This document shows, piece by piece, positions 1 to 13,123 of a stretch of DNA of 64,000 nucleotides. This DNA comes from Dryococelus australis (Eukaryota > Arthropoda > Insecta > Phasmatodea > Phasmatidae). A program made the translations under genes and the position numbers. How positions within the stretch are numbered: position 1 is the first letter of the stretch; every line of letters starts with the position of its first letter. The notes beneath the pieces are model-generated. The model did not search any database. It had not been told where the DNA came from and saw only the letters and a list, made by a program, of their open reading frames with translations. Where the stretch lies: contig CM056997.1 of NCBI GenBank assembly GCA_029891345.1, forward strand, positions 219,666,172-219,730,171, written 5' to 3'.

Positions 1-49
1 GAACATAAAATAGTACACACATCACAACATAAAGGCAACACACCTGATG

Positions 50-345
50 AGATAAGAATATGGCTTCCATGGAATACAGCATGCCACCATTCAACAGTGC
101 ATCCATCCACAAACAGCAACACCCCTGGCAAGATGAATATTGCTCTTCCATGTGATACAGAATGCTACTGGAAAAAAACTCATAATTGAAATAGTGCACA
201 AGTACGCACATGAGTGATTGCACAGGCCACAGCATACCACCAGCCAACATCAACAATATCATACATGACAAGCTGAATATGACTCTTGTATGAACTTTAG
301 TATGATAATGGAAAGAACACATTCATGTAATAAATCATTACACAC
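50..345. repeat. Subterminal imperfect repeats at the left end of Polinton copy A
   Basis: Three diverged units begin with GAATAT at about 56, 136 and 275, each followed by a variant of a GGCTTCCATG...ATACAGCATGCCAC pattern. The stretch lies just past the 3' end of the polymerase remnant. A similar pattern (CTCTTGTATGCACTC...TATGCTGGAAC) sits at the same place in copy B, around 19.62-20.05 kb. I infer terminal or subterminal repeats of the element. The true terminus may lie to the left of the window. Confidence 0.4.
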
Positions 346-429
346 ATATCTTTCATAGTGGGATGTTGAAATGGAAGCACTTCATCTTCGACAAATTCAG
401 GGTGAGGAATTGTCTCCTACTATTCACCT

Positions 430-3400
430 GACCTCATTTGCTCTCCCAGAGACAGGCATATGATGATACATACATGCCTGTCCCATAGGTGCATGTACAG
501 AATATCATCATCATCCATGATAACCATACGTTATGGTATGATTGCAGCATCCAGAGTCCTATGTTTGCCGTCCATCCATGTGAGAGCCAGGTTGTTGGAA
601 CATTGAGTATATACGTAGTGATAGTGTGACCAAATATTATATACAATTGTTCTCATTACTTGCTGGTTCATCAGTACATACTTATAAACTTCTAATGTCA
701 TACAATTCTTAACTACCCATTTGTGGATTCCCTTAGCTCATTTAACATCCTTGCTAATGCACTGGTACATGTAGAGCTTTGCCCTCAGCCTAACAAACTT
801 GGTCATATAATCCTTACCTCAGTCCTCCTTAAATTTACAAATCACCTTTTTGTCGTGGGTGAGTAACACAGATGAGTTGAAAGGTCTCTGTTGAAATTGT
901 CTATCCATATCTCTACCAAAAATAAATCTGTGTCCGTATAAATCAGCCACAGCTTACTATAGGCGGTTCACAATAAAGTGAGCACTTTTTAAGGCCCTCC
1001 CAGCAGGCATTAACTTATAATAAATATATAATTATGCCACCTCAGGCATTAAATTTTGATGGTGGTGAAATGTATGCACTGTGTTTATTGGTCACATTGC
1101 TATGTTTATATTAGAAAGCAGCAGGAAAATGGAAATTGGATGAAAGGAAAAATTGATAAGGGCCTTAAAAATGGCTCACTTTACCATGAACAGTCTATAC
1201 CATATTTAGCTTCATGACATTATAATGAAACCTGTGCATAAGGGTTCTTCACAAGTCGAGTTCTGCGAATCCTGCATAAATAGGTTTGTCAACGGGGATA
1301 TTTCCATGTTCCATTAAAAGAGAATTTAGCAATTAGTTTCTTGACACATTATTCCATGCACACAAGTTCCCTATATTGGTGCTGCTTCTGGTTTTTCCAT
1401 GAGTTTTTGTATGTTGTGTTATACATAAGTTTGTAAAAGTATTTTTTAAACTCATTTGCAGCTCTCTTACTCATCTCTGTATTCATTGCTAGGTAGGGCT
1501 GTAGCCATGCCTTCTCATTGAACTGAAGCACTCGAAATATCATTGTGAGCTCTAACCCATGACCGATCGCCACCATTAAGGTAATCTAATGTAAAATGTA
1601 ATTGGATTTAGCTTCAAGCATGTCATGAGTTTCGTCTGTTTTGACCCAGGAGGGCACTCGTTCACAGCCAGGAACAGGAGGTCCTTTTGAGCCTCATGAA
1701 GTTCTGCATGGTACTCAGCATTTACTTACAGTATGTAACCCACATCATTAGAGTCAGGCAAAGACATGATGTCGATATCCATGTCAGTCCACTTGAAGCC
1801 AGAGTTAGGCAGAGTCAGTGACATAGTCCAACAACACAAATTATTTGTTTATTTATCCTGGAGGTATGTAGATGGTTGGCTGAAATCATACTTGGCATGC
1901 ACATTCTTATTGTTTGCCAAGCAATGTCTCTTTATGCATTGAGCAACCCCTCCCCTGATACCAGCCTCGATAAATAAGATTATTTTGTAGTCACTATCAC
2001 TTCAACTTATATCTTCATCTTCTTCAGCATGGCATCGAATGAGAATCTGGGAGTGCTCAGCTCACATACTAAACACATTATAGTCCATATTTTGTCAAAC
2101 ATAGCCTCTAGAAGTTCTCGAACATGTAGCACAGGAGTGGTATGAGGTAAATGTCACTGTAGTTGCCTAATATGTGTGCAAATAGACCCACCACAGATAG
2201 TCTGAGCATATTAATAATTATGGTAACTAATGTTGCTGGAGATGAGGCAGTTGTAGAAAGCCTCAATGAGCAGTAGCTGTATTTTATCAAGTTTGGCCAG
2301 ACATTCCACATAATCATAGTGAAAGGCAGCATTCCTGGTCATCAACTCGAGCTTGTCAGGAGTGAAGAACTGAGCATTGACCTTGAACTCTGATGGTGGC
2401 AGGTTCTATACAAGCATTGCGAGAGTGGCAGACATTGATCGAAATGTGTTGATAAACTATATGGGGAATTTATCATCGAAATATTTACTGAAGGTGATTC
2501 ATTTCTCCTTAGTATGCAGGATAATGTATATAGTCCAGTAGCTTAACTATAAAGCTTTTATCATAGGTAGTTTGGGGAAGAGTATAACCAGTAAGATGGG
2601 GCAGCAAAGATGCTTATTACAATTATTTCATGCCACCCCAAAGTACTTGCTGGTAAAGGGGTGGTGGTTATGCACTTTATAGTTTGCTGGATTGAAGGGA
2701 ATGGAACTGGAGCAGTAGGCACTGGCTAGGCTGTTGGTGATCGTCTTGCAACTTGTTAGTGCCCCCATAGGCTCAGACTGGGCATAAATATATTTCACCT
2801 GTTTGTCAATGAAAAATTTCTTCCATAAATTGCTGTGCCATCTTCCCCTCGATATATACTAACATCACATCACAGTTAGGATGTCTTTGATGTGGGAATC
2901 ACACTATCGCCGATTTTTCTGTAAACTACATAGCTGTACAGTTCGTGATTTTGGTACCTGTGTGTATATTAGGAATCAGGGTTCTGCAGACATAACTTTG
3001 CCAGGGTTAAAATAGCTTCAAAGGCAGTATATACAACTATAGGTACTTTTTCCACATTATGGTAGTTGGCAGACTCGAGCAGAGGAGGCTAGCGGTTCTT
3101 ATCTAGCTGAGCCGATTCCCTACATCTTATGCATGTTTGTTACAGTACCTCCTGTGCTCAGGCAGTGTCTCAACACCTGTAAGCCCTGTCATGCAAGGTC
3201 GATTATTGTATCCCTTGAGATAATGCTTGCAGATGTGCACCATTTCCCTGTGTTATGTCACCTGTAAATGTACCAAGGGGAGAATTGATAAATATAGCAA
3301 TGATATGAGTTCTTGTTCTCAGTCATCAAAAGCAATAGGTCAAAGTGTGGGGTCAGTTCTTCCTTCGACACACATATAGGAACTATTTTGTTGTTTTTGT

Positions 3401-4590
3401 CGAGAGCTTATATGTTCATGCTGACCCCAGCATTATTCCTCTCAAACAGCAGTATTTGTAACAGAGGGGAGGGGAACTTAAGCCCACTAAAATTAAGTTG
3501 CATATCTGGGCCATAGTAGCTCTGGTCGACATTTTTGCAACCCCAGTTCTCGACAAAGCATGTCAGGTTCGCCTATTTGAAGAATTGCTGGCCATTGTTC
3601 TACTGGTTAAAAATTGCCTTCTTGGCTTGAGTGTGTGCAGGCAGGGTGATGTAGGAGGAAGCTCTCAATGGGTAAAGCTTGCTGCTCAAGCCATTTCTCA
3701 GAGGTGAGTGTCCAGCCACTTCCTTTCCCCATGTATTCATCCTCCTCCTGACATATCTTGGCAATGGTGGACAACACACATCTTGTATGTTACTAACATT
3801 GTAGAGAGGTGCATTTTTCATCTTAAAGGCACACTGGTCTGATTCACCATCAAGGGATTCAGGCTTGCCATACAAATACAAGTATTCCAGAAATATATTA
3901 CATTTAATTGTACCTCCATCTTCGATTTCATTCTCCAGCTGACCTATGATACTCTCTTTCATGTTCTCTAGGTAGCTGCAAATATATGTCGCTCTGCTCG
4001 AGATATTCTCTGACCCATATGTTACCATGATATCTTGAAAGGCACTCTCTGCTTTCATAAAGTCATAGACATTGGCATTTTTAGCACCGATGGATACTCA
4101 ACAAACACACTTGTCCTCTACCATAATGAGCAAAAGGGCCAGCCTGTGGGGAGGCAGCATTTATATTCTGGTGCTTTGCTGCAAAGGCAGTGGGGTCATT
4201 GCATTTGGCAGTGTCTGCCCTCACTTTGTTAGATCTTGTGAACTGCCTCAAATACTTGTAGAATTCCATGGTTTCAGCATCAGGGTTTATCCAGCAGCCC
4301 CGTTCATGTCATAGTACATTCCCAGTGAGCACAAAACTTTGATTGCAAAATGTGCAACAAGTTGTTGCAGGCCACCTGATGACACCAGTAGGTGTGTCCA
4401 AATGCATATGCATATCACCTGTGCAGGTAAATGATACCCTGCATGTTTCACATATGAGCAGTGTAGTCCTGAAGGAGTTGAGGCGACAATATTGCTCATG
4501 GTGCAAGCCATTCATCCAAGTTGCTAAAACATGATCACAGAAACTGCACTGCAGTGCAGGTGTGTTAGGTAATGAGGATGAAGACAATGA
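430..4590 (-). pseudogene. Polinton copy A family B DNA polymerase, degenerate
   Basis: Remnant of a protein-primed family B DNA polymerase of the Polinton/adintovirus type, which replicates the element. Reading leftward on the minus strand: a C2H2-like zinc-finger segment (4309-4587); an N-terminal region (3600-4058) with the typical SSYITLP...KKA block; a NIY/VSKEEL region near 3.3-3.45 kb; a motif A region near 1.8 kb (family form NNLYGWAMS, here NNLCCWTMS, with the catalytic Asp replaced by a stop); the FKKYFYKLM block (1349-1576); motif C near 910-940, still reading YTDTD; and the C-terminal DGKHRTLD block near 540-580. Many stops and frameshifts and one inserted MITE show it is dead. 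The family is secure; exact ends are approximate. Confidence 0.85.
962..1195. mobile_element. 234-bp MITE with ~33-bp inverted ends, TA target duplication
   Basis: The left end (GGCGGTTCACAATAAAGTGA, then GCACTTTTTAAGGCC) matches the reverse complement of the right end (GACTGTTCATGGTAAAGTGA, then GCCATTTTTAAGGCC) with few mismatches. TA dinucleotides flank it at 960-961 and 1196-1197, as expected for the Tc1/mariner superfamily. It encodes nothing. It interrupts the polymerase remnant just upstream of motif C: the codons on its two sides are adjacent in the polymerase family, so it is a clean later insertion. Confidence 0.8.
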
Positions 4591-4599
4591 TGACTGTGT

Positions 4600-6652
4600 A
4601 GATTATGATGATAATGTAAAGGAAGCAAAAATAGAAAGGATGAATTATCTGAATCCAGCTTGGCTGTAGAAGAGACAGAAAATATCCAATGATGATGAAG
4701 GATGTCTCAACTAGCCAGTCTGGCTGAATGCTCAAGGGCTGCTCGATATCAGACAACCAGGAGAAACCTGTAGAAAATAAACCTAAGCTAGCCTTAAAAG
4801 ACACTGCTACCCTGCCATGCAACTAATCTAATGCACCCATGAGATATATTGATCGAGTATCCCAACACAGTATAGAGAACTTACAAATATAAACAAAGTT
4901 TACTCTGTCAATGCATTCCATCACAATGCCATCCCTAGCCCCCCTTGCAGGGAACCCGATGTAACCACCAAATGCATCCACATTCATTTCCAGCTGTAGA
5001 TACTTATGCATCAGCGCACACAATAGTAAGCCATATCGATAGACTACACTCCCCACAAACACCAGGGATGTAAATAAATAACCTAAAATTCATACTACAA
5101 CATGGAGTGGAGTGTAGCATGCTACATGAAGGGTAGGCTATATGTGAGCAACTTTGGCAGGTTTTGCTCGGTGTGCTCCCACATCATTGTATTCTGTCAC
5201 AGTCCCATCCCTACATTGTACTGCAAAGTCTCAGACACCATATGAATGCAGCACACCGGCCTAGTACAGCCTTAATGTGTGTGTGGCATTGCATTCATTC
5301 AATCTAGGAGTAAATTAGTTTTATTCTGTTCCAGGTGAATCACATAAATTCAATCACCGCCACCACCACAAGTATGTAGCTCCCAGGTAGAGTACAGAGT
5401 ATGTGTGCTGTACGTGCTATGCTGTGGTAACAACATACATTAAAAATATACTGTATTTGAACATGAATCTACTGCAGGCCCATGAGTGAGCATTTGATCC
5501 TGAAGAGAAAGTGTTTTGTTTCTTTGAAAGCTCTCTCCTTCACAGCCCCACCTGTGAAGAGGGTGGGACCAAAGAGAATGTATCACCCACCCAAGAAAGG
5601 TGCTCACCAGCATCGTGCACTAAGTCCTGAAGGGATGGTGCATTTTTTGTGAGCACTTGCCTCCACAACCCTGCCTGCAAAGGGGTGTGACCACGCAGGG
5701 TTTTTCCTCCTGCCACTGAAAAGGCCTGGCAAACACATGTGCTCACAAGTGGAAGGTAGGGTCATGGCCACCCTCTCATGCACACATGCTCGTGGCCACC
5801 ACTCCCCTGCACGCATACTCGTGGCCACAACTCCCCTGCATATGTGCTCGCCCATTGACTGTAGGGTGGTCCTGACTGGCATGATGATCATGACTGGCAT
5901 GTACAGCAGGTAATGAGCAGACACACACATGCGCTAATGTAACGAGTCAAGAAGTGATGGTTACACTCATGAGCAAACAAAATTAAGTACACTTATGATA
6001 AAGCCAAATTTAGTACACATGTGGAGTCTTCCTGGAAAACTAGCAATGAGATGCAAATCATGATTATACACTTAGCACAGGCATTTGATGTGAAGTACAG
6101 GTAATGATGAAGTACATACTTGAAGATGGTATGTGGCAGTAAATTAACAGGGTACACCAGAATGAGCTACCTTATGACAAGTAACTGAGGATGTACTACA
6201 GGTCCCCCTACACTTGTGCAGGTGTGGTAATTGTCGCATGCACATTGGAATAGTTATGAAGGCACATGTATGAATCGCCACTCTCTCCCTACAGACCCAG
6301 TGGTTGCAGCATATTTCATATATTTATTTATACAAAGTATATTTATATTACCTTTAATTTAATGGTAACTGTGAATAAAAGTATGTGCATGTTGTATCTT
6401 TACGGTAACTTCACTATATTGGTACTTGCATTTCGGGTATGTATGTCTCTCTTCAGAGGATACATTGAATAAGGAACACATACATTCAGTATAGTTACAA
6501 ATGGATACATTTGGTGTTGAACATGTGTATGAATTTTCAAAATGAATTACTAATACACACCTCTCTCTATATACATTCACTTATGATATTTACAAAACTT
6601 CTTTACGACATATATGTATATATCCCTCTCTCTGTCTTTCTCAATATCTCTA

Positions 6653-6707
<55 letters not shown>

Positions 6708-6980
6708 ATCTCACAAAATACTGACTTACACTGCAATGACAGCCTACACTTTATATTTATTTTCAAACCTAATGTATGAGTGTGTGTGTGATTACACATA
6801 TAGGTGAAAAAAATTTCTTCCATATATAATTCTATTACAAAGGTCTCTCTCTACCACTACTATGTATATAATTATACTGCAATAACATCGCACACTTTAT
6901 ATTTAATATTAAACCTTATGGAGCTTGTTAGTGTTTACACAAATGTATGAAATGGAAAAAAATATTACATAGCATACAGA
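4600..6980. other. Copy A interior without a recognised gene
   Basis: I see no supportable coding region between the polymerase and the left arm. The stretch contains three ~30-bp repeats of a GTGGCCAC...CCCCTGCA pattern at about 5765-5850, and a compound microsatellite near 6.65 kb. Short open frames here have no recognisable motif and are probably chance. Confidence 0.5.
6645..6706. repeat. Compound (CT)n(AT)n microsatellite
   Basis: A CT-rich run passes directly into an uninterrupted TA run of about 36 bp. It is simple-sequence DNA, and open frames through it (Ile-Tyr runs) are artefacts. Confidence 0.95.
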
Positions 6981-6988
6981 AAACATTT

Positions 6989-9451
6989 TTAGAGAGCGTC
7001 GATCATGCTGTTTAATAGTCGACAAAGGTAATCTTTAACTGTAGCGAGGCTTGGAATATCCGCTGCTGTTACTGCTGGCAAGCATGACTGTGCAGGTATT
7101 AAAAGTCTGCACATAGGACAAATGGTCAACACATCACCATTGCAGTCACCGTTGGGCACTGCTATGACTGCAGCAGCAGTGCTGGTCGCCTCAATATCGT
7201 GGCAACATCTGGGATGTCTCTGCTGCACCGACATTGACACAGCCGATGTGCCAATGTCCAGGGCCATCGTCTTCACGACCCTCTTATGCCTTAGTGTTGA
7301 TGGTGATGTCAGGCATAGAGACAGCTGTAGGAAGCTGGATAGCCCTATAATCGACAGATGGTGTTGCTACTGCTGGTCGTGGTACCAGATCCTGGGCCTG
7401 GGCGGTGTCTGTTTCAGCTGCCACATAGCCTACAGGTGAAATGCCATTGCATTATGCAGAAACACAGAAAAAAGGACTGCTCTCTGTTCAGGGCAGTGGT
7501 GTGTCCTCCCACATGTATAACATGGCCCGATTGGCATACATTACTCACCCAATCAGTTGTTGACCAGGCTCATACTATGCAGGCAAGTGTACCAACAGAC
7601 TGTGCCCAATGCTATTGTAGTCCTCAGTTCCCGGTCCTCATGTTCCCGGTCTTGTATGAATATGTGAGACTACTGTGACCCAGGGTCATGCTGGTACAGT
7701 AAGTGTGTTCTGGGCGGAAATTTGCCATCCTTTCTGCCAGACTACTACTGCTGTCAATGTGCTGGAATGGGGCTCTTGTATGGTTAACCAATGTGTGTGT
7801 GGTGGTGGAGGTGTGACATCACTGCTATGTAAAATCCTTGGCCAACAGTCCCCAAATATGTGCAACTAGGTTTAGATGACTTCCATACACCGACACTGGC
7901 TGTTACATATAAGTTCTCCATGGAAAAATATGCGGTCACTGTCCATACTCAAGGCTTCATTGTCTTTGGTGTACTGCTCACACATACATGAGTTAATTAA
8001 ACTATTTACTTAAATACACATCAGACTTTGGCCACACAAGGTAGGAGCCATTTGCTTCCAGCGTCTTCCATTGTAGTGATATGTTTGTGTCTCATACACG
8101 CTCTGGTCTACCAGCTGATTGTGCTATTGTCAACATCGCATAGGACAAAGTCCACTTTTTGTTCTCATAACGCAGTTTGGAAATATCTAACACTTCAGTT
8201 TGCACTGCAAGCATGTGACCACCTGCAGGTAACTGACTGTTTAGTCTGAGATTATCGATGACAAACCTATTGCACTTATAGCATGGTAGAATCTGGCCGT
8301 GGCAATTATCCCATATGTTATGATATCCACACATATGATTTTCACCATTACATATCTGTACTTGCTCATATTCCAACTCTCGTATAAACACCAACTATAT
8401 GTATCCAACAAAGTACCAATAGTACAAGTTCACAATTTTCTAAATGGAACTTTACACAGACATGTTTGTCGAACATACTGTTCGTGATGATGGTGGTTGT
8501 CTACTAAATGCTGTACTGTTGCTGACTAATGGCAAGATGTAATGCTCATTGCTTCCCATATGTTTGTGACGGTGCTCTGACATCACTGTAGTTAAAAAAA
8601 ACTTCGTACATTAGCGGAGAACACATTGTCTTCCATATAACCGCTCCATGCTTCATGATCGTCGTGCGACTTTTGCCCCCAGCAGGTAACTACACAGTTG
8701 TTCGAATGGTACAGCTCAGATACAATTGATTGTGTAACCCACAAATTACATATATTATCTTTGTTTGCATGAGCCACCATATCGATGATAAAGCAAGGCA
8801 GCTTCGCATCTGGCTACAGGTAACATACAGGGCATACAACAACACTGCATGGCATTGGAGAAAAGGCGAGATATGATGCTCTTTGCTCTCGACTGTGTGG
8901 CACACCCAGTGTTCGAATCTGTTGCGGCTATCCACTTACTTATACAGTCCAGGAGGTTTGAATTGAACACTATGGTAACCAGTCATAACAGCAACGTACT
9001 TCGTCACATCCAGCAGGTTGAATGCTTTGTACAGGTTCGACTGTAAGTGCCTGTGGCGAGCTAGGTTTATACAAAGATGAGTTGCTGTTTCTTGCTATGT
9101 ACCTAACATTAGCATAATTCCAGCACATGCACCGTCTTACCATTACAGATAGGCTTGATGCCACCTAATGCTGTGTGCACCACAGACTCGTTAAGCAGTT
9201 TCATGTCTGTCTCTGAGATCAGTTGAACATAGCATGTGGGTAAATGTAATTTGAAACTTGGCATTTAACATACATGTGATGCACTTGCCGTGAGATGTAT
9301 ATGCCAGCTGGAAATCCGATGCTATGTACCACTCACCAATCACCAAGTTCATCAGTAACCTATATTGTGTGTTACTGTTCAGCTTTGCTATAAGCCCACC
9401 CATGATAGCAGCTGGTGTCCGTGTGTAAGGAAGTGAGAGAGAAGTGTGCAT
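6989..9451 (-). pseudogene. Unidentified Polinton left-arm gene(s), copy A
   Basis: This stretch is colinear with 25.16-27.44 kb in copy B. Paired segments are recognisable after translation on the minus strand: a DF..A....G.C.TC motif near 9.25-9.33 kb matches one near 27.3 kb; a region ending KWTLSYAM near 8.15 kb matches KWNLLYMM near 26.3 kb; a CY.C pair near 7.55 kb matches one near 25.75 kb. Shared protein-level similarity between two decayed copies argues that these were real genes, at least two. I cannot assign them to a Polinton protein family. The frames are broken throughout, so ends are approximate. Confidence 0.5.
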
Positions 9452-10014
9452 GTGGGGCAGTCACAAGTATAACTGTTTTAACCTCGTCACAGGGTCGGTA
9501 TGTATTTTTTCTGCTGTTATAAAAACAAAATTACTATTGCCCCACCACTGGTGGTGGTATGTAAAATTATAATCACACTCCATAGCCCACAGTCCACATC
9601 CTTAGCAGCAGTTCATTCATGCATGTACATGTCCAGCCTAGCCTACACGCATCACAGTTGTGTTTGTACCACAATAAATGCTCAGCCACCTCTTCTGCTC
9701 TGGCTGGCCCCAAAGACTATGCCGTCTGCCCCCACGGTCAACATACTGGTGAATATATCACATATTTAAACATATTCTACATCATCATCAACCCAAGGTT
9801 AATTGTAATAGTGTCTTTCCAGCCTCGTATTCATCGCCATACTTTTCCTCCATTGAAATGGTGGTAGAAATGAACATGTTGCTATGCTGCCATCGACATT
9901 TGCTATGGAGATGCACTTAATAATAAACTCACATGGAGACATGCAGCTCTGTGTGTTCACAAAAATTGTGATATTTAGATTGTGAACGGACTATATGTGC
10001 TAATTACATTAGTA

Positions 10015-11245
10015 TTTTAACTACTCAGTCATGCACATTGTTTGTGATCAGTCTTTTGTGTATTACAAAGTCTTAGGCCTGAGTGTAGGCTGGGAAATAC
10101 TCCGAGTCGGTCATTTCAATCTTGCAGTTGACTATGCCTGACTTCATCATATCATCCTGTTTTATTACTTCAAATACCAGCCGAAGTGCAATGTTTATGA
10201 ATTCACCAGGTTCTAGCATTGGTGACTGTAATTGCACTTAGTACAATATCTGAAATTTGGTGTATATTTGATATGGTACTATAAACATACCGTTCACAAA
10301 ATATAATTTTAAATCTCCATATGGGTAACACTCAGAGTTGAGGAATACTTTAATGTTCTTAATATTCGCATAACCGAATTTCGAGCAGTTTGAATTGACA
10401 GCAATCTGTTTGCCCATGTGAAACACAACTATTATATAGCAATGTTCCTCACTTGTGAAGCTTGTTTCGACATTTCAATTTATGCTCATGGAGCTCGTTA
10501 CACTCGGGTACATTTTTAACTCCTTGAACAAAATGCAATTTCAACATTCCTGAATTTCTCCACATATTTCAAGAATTTCATGCATTCCAACATTTTTCGC
10601 TAGACATGCGGAAGAACCATTCGATGGATCATATCGCCAGTGATGTGGCTTCCAGTGTAGCAGCAATATCCAGGATTGTGTTTTATTGCATAGTGTCTAA
10701 GAGAATAACTAGTTCCTGTTTGGAATTGATAATAAGTGTCTGTATTCTTCAGTGAATGCTAGCAGCATATTTAGCGGAATACATACTTAGAATTTTCTTT
10801 TACATTAGAAGTGGACCTTAAAGACCTCTTCGATCCCCCAGCATGTCGTTTCAGCAGCCGGCAGTTGATTGTGCATCAATGAGAGGTATTTTTTTATTTT
10901 CACTATAATTTCAACACCTCTCATCGCATCCACTTCACATCCTTTCAGTTTGTACATGATTCTACTTATCATGTGCAGTATGCCATTTATGATGATTTTC
11001 GTTATCACAGGTACAGCTCCACCGGGCTTCATCATTGTTCCACAGAACCTCAAATATGAAATACATGTACGGTGCATATATCTTTGTTTTGTACTGATAT
11101 TCTCACCCTGGATGAGGGTACGCATGGTTCTGGCAGGAAGGGTGTGTAGTGGTGTATTTTTGCCCAGTTGATCACGTCTTCGAAGTCTGCTGACTCGGAT
11201 ACAATTAACATTTCTATGTCCATATTTTATGACCATCAGTGCCAA
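10015..11245 (-). pseudogene. Polinton copy A major capsid protein (double jelly-roll hexon), degenerate
   Basis: The double jelly-roll major capsid protein forms the icosahedral shell of Polinton/adinto-type virions. The N-terminal part (10805-11245) lines up in order with copy B's capsid: a start region reading GHRNVN, then a region ending in IINGILHMIS, then YKLKGCEVD, the counterpart of the family's ELNGVEID. The middle (10238-10426) has the SKFGYANIKNIKVFLNSE and YPYGDLKL blocks. The C-terminal part (about 10060-10190) has KQDDMMKSG...FPAYTQA. Stops and frameshifts break it. The order N-to-C runs right to left, upstream of the unidentified left arm and downstream of the penton remnant. 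Confidence 0.82.
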
Positions 11246-11289
11246 TCCTCTAAGAAAACACAATTTCATATATCAGCACAATGGCTGCT

Positions 11290-12010
11290 CGCCTTGTACT
11301 GACTTCCGGTTTGGTATAGTTAGGTCCTTTATTAAATTAGTAATTTTTGCTTAAATTTCAGCCTCATCTTTCCATAAATGCAGGCATACTGTTAATTCCT
11401 ATCAGAAATTAATGAAACGACTGTCATGGTCTACTATAGAGACGACCACTTCCTGTTCATTCACAATCATGACCAGAATGTAAATGGGTGTCTTCAGTAT
11501 GTCCACCATCTTAAAGCCTGTAAGTACCATCATTGAAAACTTGTGCCGTGTTTGGCTGGGTGGTCGTTGAGATACAATCCAGTAACCAAATGACAGTTTA
11601 TGCTTATAATATTAACAGAGAAAATGTTAACAGGTAGGGTGGATTCATGCATTTTCTTTGCTTTGTACTTGGTGTTTGCGAATCTGAAATTGAAGCAAGT
11701 GTCTCACTTCCCATGAAGTCTGTTGAGTAGTACAATACATTTCACTGTGTAGTGTATTAGCATTATCCCATAGCCCCAATGTCACTTTTGGCTCCAGTAC
11801 ACACTTAAGGTACTTGCTCTTATCTTCAAACTCACACTAACCTGTGATTACATGCACCTTGCATATCTCACCATCCTCCTTAATGTAACAAAACACACAA
11901 TTATGTTCATCTATTTTGGATACAGCTAAATAGGTTTAAAAATCTATGACTGCAATGGACCACACCCCATCCAGTTTCAGTGGAGGAAAGTGTGCAGAAT
12001 GAAATTACGA
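11290..12010 (-). pseudogene. Polinton copy A minor capsid (penton-like) protein, degenerate
   Basis: The minor capsid protein fills the fivefold vertices in Polinton-type virions. Fragments read in order on the minus strand: an N-terminal AVIDF...SKIDEHN region near 11.9 kb, an ANTLHSEMYC segment near 11.75 kb, then a C-terminal part (11.39-11.55 kb) with KTPIYILVMI...VVSIVDHDS. The same blocks are seen, better preserved, in copy B at 29.57-30.33 kb. Several stops and frame changes are present. It lies between protease and major capsid, the same order as in copy B. Confidence 0.7.
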
Positions 12011-12049
12011 CCTGTTGTACAACACGATCAGGGTTACAGACATGACTCA

Positions 12050-12458
12050 TAGTTAAAATTACTGCTTTGTCATTAAGTATAGTTATTTTATATATCTACC
12101 TTGAAAGGAAGCACAGGCATATGCGGCCATAGTTCCATTATCATGGCAGTTTCTCTGCTCTGTACTTATAACATAATCTCTCATTTATCAAATATGTTTA
12201 GAGTTCTGGTGGCATCCTTAAATTACCATAGCAATCGAAGTATTCTACTGATACCCACACCTTTTTACACATGGTTCAATGAGTATCTGGCCTGAGGCTG
12301 GTATATAGGTTTACTATATCACACTCAGATCGCCTCGAAAAGTGCAGTAGGTCGTTGTGCATGGACATGCCTCTGAAATATGATATTTTTAATTTAACGG
12401 CAAACTTTTCTATGTCTATGTTTGTGAGTGGGTGAATGGGCACTGACCCTAAGACCAC
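12050..12458 (-). pseudogene. Polinton copy A maturation protease (adenain-like), degenerate
   Basis: Adenovirus-type cysteine protease, which matures capsid proteins in Polinton-type virions. The N-terminal 60 residues are well preserved and carry the family signature LTNIDIEKF.VKLKI.YFRG, followed by a CDIVNL block and PDTH, where the catalytic-His region begins. Downstream (leftward) the frame breaks. The counterpart in copy B (30.34-30.69 kb) keeps the middle and C-terminal parts instead, so the two copies complement each other as evidence for the family. Confidence 0.75.
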
Positions 12459-12559
12459 CTATTTTACCTGGTACTTTATTTCCTCTATCCCCCACCGCCA
12501 CCTACACAGTAGGACCAAAAATACACTGCCACAATTATCTTTACCTCCATGTGTTATTG

Positions 12560-13123
12560 TGTCGAATATATTCGACCTACTGTTAATTTTCTTCCTTGGC
12601 TGTGTTCACTGCCCTTGCCAAACCACTTGCACCGCCAATAAGTCTGCCAAGGATGCCCATTGCTGGCAGGATGAAGAGTCTTATTGCCTCCTTATTTCCC
12701 TACTACTTAGCGAAGTTTCCTCCTGTTTTCCCAGTTTTTTTCTTCCTTCCAAACTGCAAACTCATTCTCTTCTTGACTTTAATTTTCACAATTCTTAACA
12801 TGCCCCAGGCAGCTATACATTCGCCAAGTTTGACTTGGGCAACCAACTGCCGACTTGGCTTTATGTGCAAGAACTGTGTCGGCCAAGTGCCTACCTTCCA
12901 ACTTGCTACTTTTAACATAGGGGATATCATGATCCTAGCATGCCTCGTCCAATGAATGGACATGGCTATCACCATGCTTCAATTGCTGTGCTAGTCGCCT
13001 GCCAGGCCTGCAGTATTTGGAACCTGGAATGTGCACCTCGAAAGGTATGTTGTGGATCAGTGTATTCACAACTCCACATCCCCTCTTGGTCTTACTCCCA
13101 TGATGCATTATGACAACTAACAC
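12560..13123 (-). pseudogene. Polinton copy A phospholipase A2-like / pVI-like virion protein, degenerate
   Basis: The N-terminal part (about 13.04-12.87 kb) resembles the parvovirus VP1-type phospholipase A2 domain. A calcium-loop counterpart YCRPG (family form YCGPG) is followed by the catalytic pattern DxxCxxHDxxY, seen as DEAC, one stop codon, then DHDIPY at about 12.94 kb, and then RHLAD. The C-terminal part (12.59-12.70 kb) has a glycine/alanine-rich hydrophobic segment, LIGGASGLARAVNTAKEEN, typical of the pVI-like membrane-active virion protein of this element class. I infer a role in membrane disruption during entry. Several stops are present, two of them adjacent (near 12.71 kb). Confidence 0.72.

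Noticed and set aside
3498..4314. Plus-strand frames opposite the polymerase N-terminus
   Set aside because: They are antisense shadows; only the minus strand carries the polymerase blocks.
12436..12955. Two ~120-codon plus-strand frames
   Set aside because: They lie opposite the PLA2/pVI-like gene, and their hydrophobic composition reflects the complementary strand.
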